From Rhizocola hellebori (GTDB taxonomy: Bacteria > Actinomycetota > Actinomycetes > Mycobacteriales > Micromonosporaceae): DNA of 64,000 nucleotides. The stretch covers positions 1-64,000 of the forward strand of contig NZ_BONY01000047.1 in assembly GCF_016862955.1 (NCBI RefSeq). The letters are read 5' to 3'. Each line of letters opens with the position of its first letter. Positions within the stretch are counted from its first letter, which is position 1. The notes beneath the pieces were generated by a model. The model saw only the letters and a list, made by a program, of their open reading frames with translations, was not told where the DNA came from and made no database searches. Both the position numbers and the translations under genes were made by a program. Shown here piece by piece: positions 61,515-64,000 of this stretch.

Positions 61515-63569
61515 TCACTGGCCTTCCGGTGTGGTGGTGCCCATCCATAGGCTGTCGCGGGCGCGGGTGATCGCGACGTGTAGTTGCTGGCGGGCCAGGG
61601 GCAGGCGGTCTGCGGCGTCGGCGGACTGTTCGGCATTCTTGAGGTGCCGGTCGTGGTGAGGTAGGAAGACGTGCCGAAATTCCAGGCCTTTGCCGCGTTG
61701 CACGGTGCCGATTTTGATTCCTGGGGTGGGGGTGCCGTCGTAGCGGTCCAGTGGGGTGTGGGTGATGCCGGCGCGGGACAGCTGTTTGCGGTAGGTGTCG
61801 ACATCGTCGTTGGTCAGGCACAAGACCGCACTGTTGGCCAGATCGTCGGGGTTCAGCGCGGTGATGGCGGAAAGCATGACAGTGTCATGTTCGGTGCCGC
61901 TTTGCGCGCGGGCGAGGATGACATCACCGGCCGTATAAGAGTTGTGCAGCTGCGGGCGGCCGGAGGCAACGGTATCGTCGATGTCTTCCACTTCATGCCC
62001 CGACAGGACCTCCAGGCCGGTTTCCAGGATGCGTGAGCCGTTTCGGTAGTTGACCGTCAGGACTTCCGCACGGCCCCGCACGGTGAAGCCTGCGTCGGCC
62101 AGCCGGTATCCGCCCGGGTACACCGTCTGCCGGGCGTCGCCAATGAGCAGCAGGCCGTTGGGCCGGTCCCCGACGAGCCGGTGCGCGATACGGACACCGG
62201 TGAGGGTCAGGTCTTGGACCTCGTCGATCACGACGGCACCGACGCCGGTTTCCGCTTCGCGGTCCAGTTCCGCCAGAGCCATCAGCAGCAGGTCGGCGTG
62301 GTCGTGTAAACCCTTGGCGGCCAAGCGTTCCTGGTAGTCGGTGTACAGATCCCACACGTCGGCACGGGCCGCACGCCCCAGTGGGACCCGCCGTCCGGGG
62401 CGCGGCCGGACGGCGTACTCGTCAAACGTGGTCAGGCCTTGGCCTTTGATGACGTATGTGATTTCGTCGCGCCAGTAATGTGGCGGCAGCGCACTGTCAC
62501 GCAGCTGGCAGGCGAGCAGGGCGTAGCTGAACTCGCTTTCGGCCTTGCGGGCATTTAGGTGGTAAGGCAGTCCGCGCCGATCCAGAAGATTGCGGGCCCA
62601 AGCGTGCATGTTGATGCATTCGACACGCCCGGCAAGGTCGGGCCGCATCCTGTGGATCAGCTGCTGGTGGACTTTCGGCAGGCTCGCCACATACGTGGTC
62701 AGCAGGATAGTGCCGGTGCTGGACTCTGCCAGGTGCAGGGCGCGGTGCAGGCCCACGACGCTTTTGCCGGTGCCCGCGGCGCCGGTGATGCGGGCGGGAC
62801 CATTCCAGTTGCGGCGCACCGTCTTCAGCTGCGCCGGGTCGAGGAACGTCATCCACCGTTCCATCGGCAGGGCAAGTTCGGCCCGCAGCGCCGCATGCGC
62901 GACGGTGTCCACATCGAACAACGTACCCGCAGTGAACTCGCCCTCCGGAAGATGCGCTTGCCGGGTAACGTCGAATTCGTCAATGAGCATTTCTGGGTAC
63001 ACAGACTCGAGGATCGCCGCGATCGATTCGACATCGGCCGGGGCCAAGCGTTGGGGCCGGCCGATCATCTGGGCCAGCAGCTCGGTGATTCCCGCCAGCC
63101 GGATCTGGCCGAACGCCTCATCGACCCGGTGGTTGGCGAAGACCAGGAATCCGTGCACCCCAGCCGGGGCGAGCCCGGCGGCTTCCAGAGCATCCTGGAT
63201 GGGCCGCATCATCGCCCGCAGCTTGCTCACCTCGCCATCACGGTTCTCGCTGCCAGCCAGCAGGTGCCCGCCGGTGATCTGCGGGGCATCGCGCCACACC
63301 TTCACATCGATCACGAATACGCCTGCCGGGCCGACAGCCAGAACGTCCACATTGGACGATCGGGTGCCCGGCCAGGCGCGGTCGAACAGCAGCCGCCAGC
63401 CCTGCTGCTCCAGCATCTGCAACGCGCGCGCTACCTGACGTTCGCCGTCCGCACCCGCGCGGAACCGCCCTGACCTGTCCCTCGTCGCATGAAACTGGCG
63501 CTCCAGGTCCAACGCCAGCAGTGCCAGCCGCTGTGATTCACGGCTCGCAGAACCCCCTGCGGTCGTCAC
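61515..63569 (-). CDS. NERD-domain nuclease fused to a UvrD-like helicase
   Basis: A 684-aa protein. The N-terminal NERD domain holds GADGERQVARAL and NVDVLAVGPAGVFVIDVK, with Asp75, Asp88 and Lys90 as the restriction-type D...DxK site. The SF1 helicase follows: Walker A GAAGTGKSVVGLHRA near 262, Walker B VVIDEVQDL near 444, GDARQTVY, VQRGKGLEFRHVF and QLHVAITRARDSL. It probably works in DNA processing, and similar fusions occur in defence loci. I place the start at GTG 63569, since further upstream it would overlap the divergent hydrolase promoter. Confidence 0.88.
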   Translation of the reverse strand: MTTAGGSASRESQRLALLALDLERQFHATRDRSGRFRAGADGERQVARALQMLEQQGWRLLFDRAWPGTRSSNVDVLAVGPAGVFVIDVKVWRDAPQITGGHLLAGSENRDGEVSKLRAMMRPIQDALEAAGLAPAGVHGFLVFANHRVDEAFGQIRLAGITELLAQMIGRPQRLAPADVESIAAILESVYPEMLIDEFDVTRQAHLPEGEFTAGTLFDVDTVAHAALRAELALPMERWMTFLDPAQLKTVRRNWNGPARITGAAGTGKSVVGLHRALHLAESSTGTILLTTYVASLPKVHQQLIHRMRPDLAGRVECINMHAWARNLLDRRGLPYHLNARKAESEFSYALLACQLRDSALPPHYWRDEITYVIKGQGLTTFDEYAVRPRPGRRVPLGRAARADVWDLYTDYQERLAAKGLHDHADLLLMALAELDREAETGVGAVVIDEVQDLTLTGVRIAHRLVGDRPNGLLLIGDARQTVYPGGYRLADAGFTVRGRAEVLTVNYRNGSRILETGLEVLSGHEVEDIDDTVASGRPQLHNSYTAGDVILARAQSGTEHDTVMLSAITALNPDDLANSAVLCLTNDDVDTYRKQLSRAGITHTPLDRYDGTPTPGIKIGTVQRGKGLEFRHVFLPHHDRHLKNAEQSADAADRLPLARQQLHVAITRARDSLWMGTTTPEGQ

Positions 63570-63672
63570 ACACCACCCCCGGTCACGTGGCGTGTTCGCG
63601 GCACGCCGGACAGCAACATATGAGAGTACGCCGATGGTAGCGGGTGCTGGCGACATGGGTAAGGATGTATGC

Positions 63673-64000
63673 GTGACACCCGGCGTAATCACCCTTGCTG
63701 ACGGCAGACTGCTGAGCTGGCATGAGTTCGGAGACCCAGACGGATCCCCGGTTCTCTACACCGCAGGCACACCGGTATCGGGCCTGGGCGGAGCCTGCTA
63801 CGACCAGACCGCGCGGGCAGCCGGCCTGCGATGGATCTCGCCGGACAAACCCGGCTACGGCGCCTCGGGTCACCAGCGCAGGCGCAGCCTGGCCAGCTGG
63901 AGCGATGACCTCCTCGCGCTGGCCAGTCATCTCGGTCTGGGCAGGTTCGCGCTGGCCGGTGAGTCCGGCGGTGCCCCGTTCACGTTGGCCGCTGCGCATC
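63673..64000 (+). CDS. Alpha/beta hydrolase, 5' part only (runs off the window)
   Basis: The open frame from GTG 63673 (AAGGA upstream) continues to the window edge. It reads VITLADGRLLSWHEFGDPDG, then a strand followed by SPDKPGYGASGHQRR, and the nucleophile elbow AGESGGAPFTL (GxSxG). The loop normally carrying HG reads YTAGTPVSG, so the histidine is absent. The C-terminal part with catalytic Asp and His is outside the window. Substrate unknown. Confidence 0.8.
   Translation, partial: MTPGVITLADGRLLSWHEFGDPDGSPVLYTAGTPVSGLGGACYDQTARAAGLRWISPDKPGYGASGHQRRRSLASWSDDLLALASHLGLGRFALAGESGGAPFTLAAAH

Noticed and set aside
1-64000. tRNA, rRNA or insertion-sequence genes
   Set aside because: No cloverleaf-like sequence, rRNA segment, transposase or terminal inverted repeat pair was recognised.

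Overview
The window is high-GC DNA with actinomycete features: frequent GTG/TTG starts, leaderless promoters, SARP/AfsR-type regulators, type VII (ESX) secretion substrates and many secreted CBM13-bearing enzymes. The content suggests a soil filamentous actinomycete, perhaps Micromonosporales or Pseudonocardiales. That placement comes from gene content only. I saw no rRNA, tRNA or CRISPR array.

Layout. 0-3 kb: a TetR repressor divergent from an FAD monooxygenase, with a perfect operator between them, then a secreted Ig-like protein. 3-7 kb: two coupled small secreted proteins and an XRE-NB-ARC-TPR regulator, divergent from a secreted three-repeat ricin-type lectin. 7-12.4 kb: an ArsR-SRPBCC pair, a threonine-dehydratase-like enzyme, an M1 aminopeptidase broken by a frameshift, and a HEAT-repeat protein. 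12.5-20.4 kb: a tight four-gene operon (CARF-HEPN protein, UPF1-like helicase, unknown protein, double-HKD PLD protein) plus a possible 41-aa fifth gene. This looks like an uncharacterised antiphage system. 20.5-22.2 kb: DprA-like protein with a frameshifted phosphoribosyltransferase. 22.5-26.1 kb: an ESX-type polymorphic toxin cluster (YbaB-like, EspC-like, membrane WXG-like protein, HNH-like toxin, possible immunity genes, degenerate thioredoxin). 26.2-29.1 kb: SPOUT methyltransferase with a metalloprotease-like partner, a SUKH immunity protein, and an unknown protein.

29.2-35 kb: secreted carbohydrate-active enzymes (GDSL esterase-CBM13, GH97-CBM13) sharing a promoter motif, a peptidase S51 protein, a gene remnant, and a second ArsR-SRPBCC pair. 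35-50 kb: a SARP-NB-ARC-TPR regulator divergent from a giant secreted RHS/PA14 protein, then a trypsin-FG-GAP protease divergent from a second SARP-NB-ARC-TPR regulator, followed by a secreted protein. 50-55 kb: a lipoprotein, a small secreted protein and a third SARP-NB-ARC-TPR regulator. 55-61 kb: two very large proteins of unknown role in one operon. 61-64 kb: a small unknown protein, a NERD-UvrD helicase and the start of an alpha/beta hydrolase.

Two themes stand out. First, four STAND-type regulators (one XRE, three SARP) each sit beside genes for secreted or very large effector-like proteins, so they probably control surface or antagonistic functions. Second, the 12-29 kb stretch is rich in conflict genes: the CARF-helicase-PLD operon, the DprA-PRTase pair, the polymorphic toxin cluster and SUKH. 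It reads as a defence and competition island.
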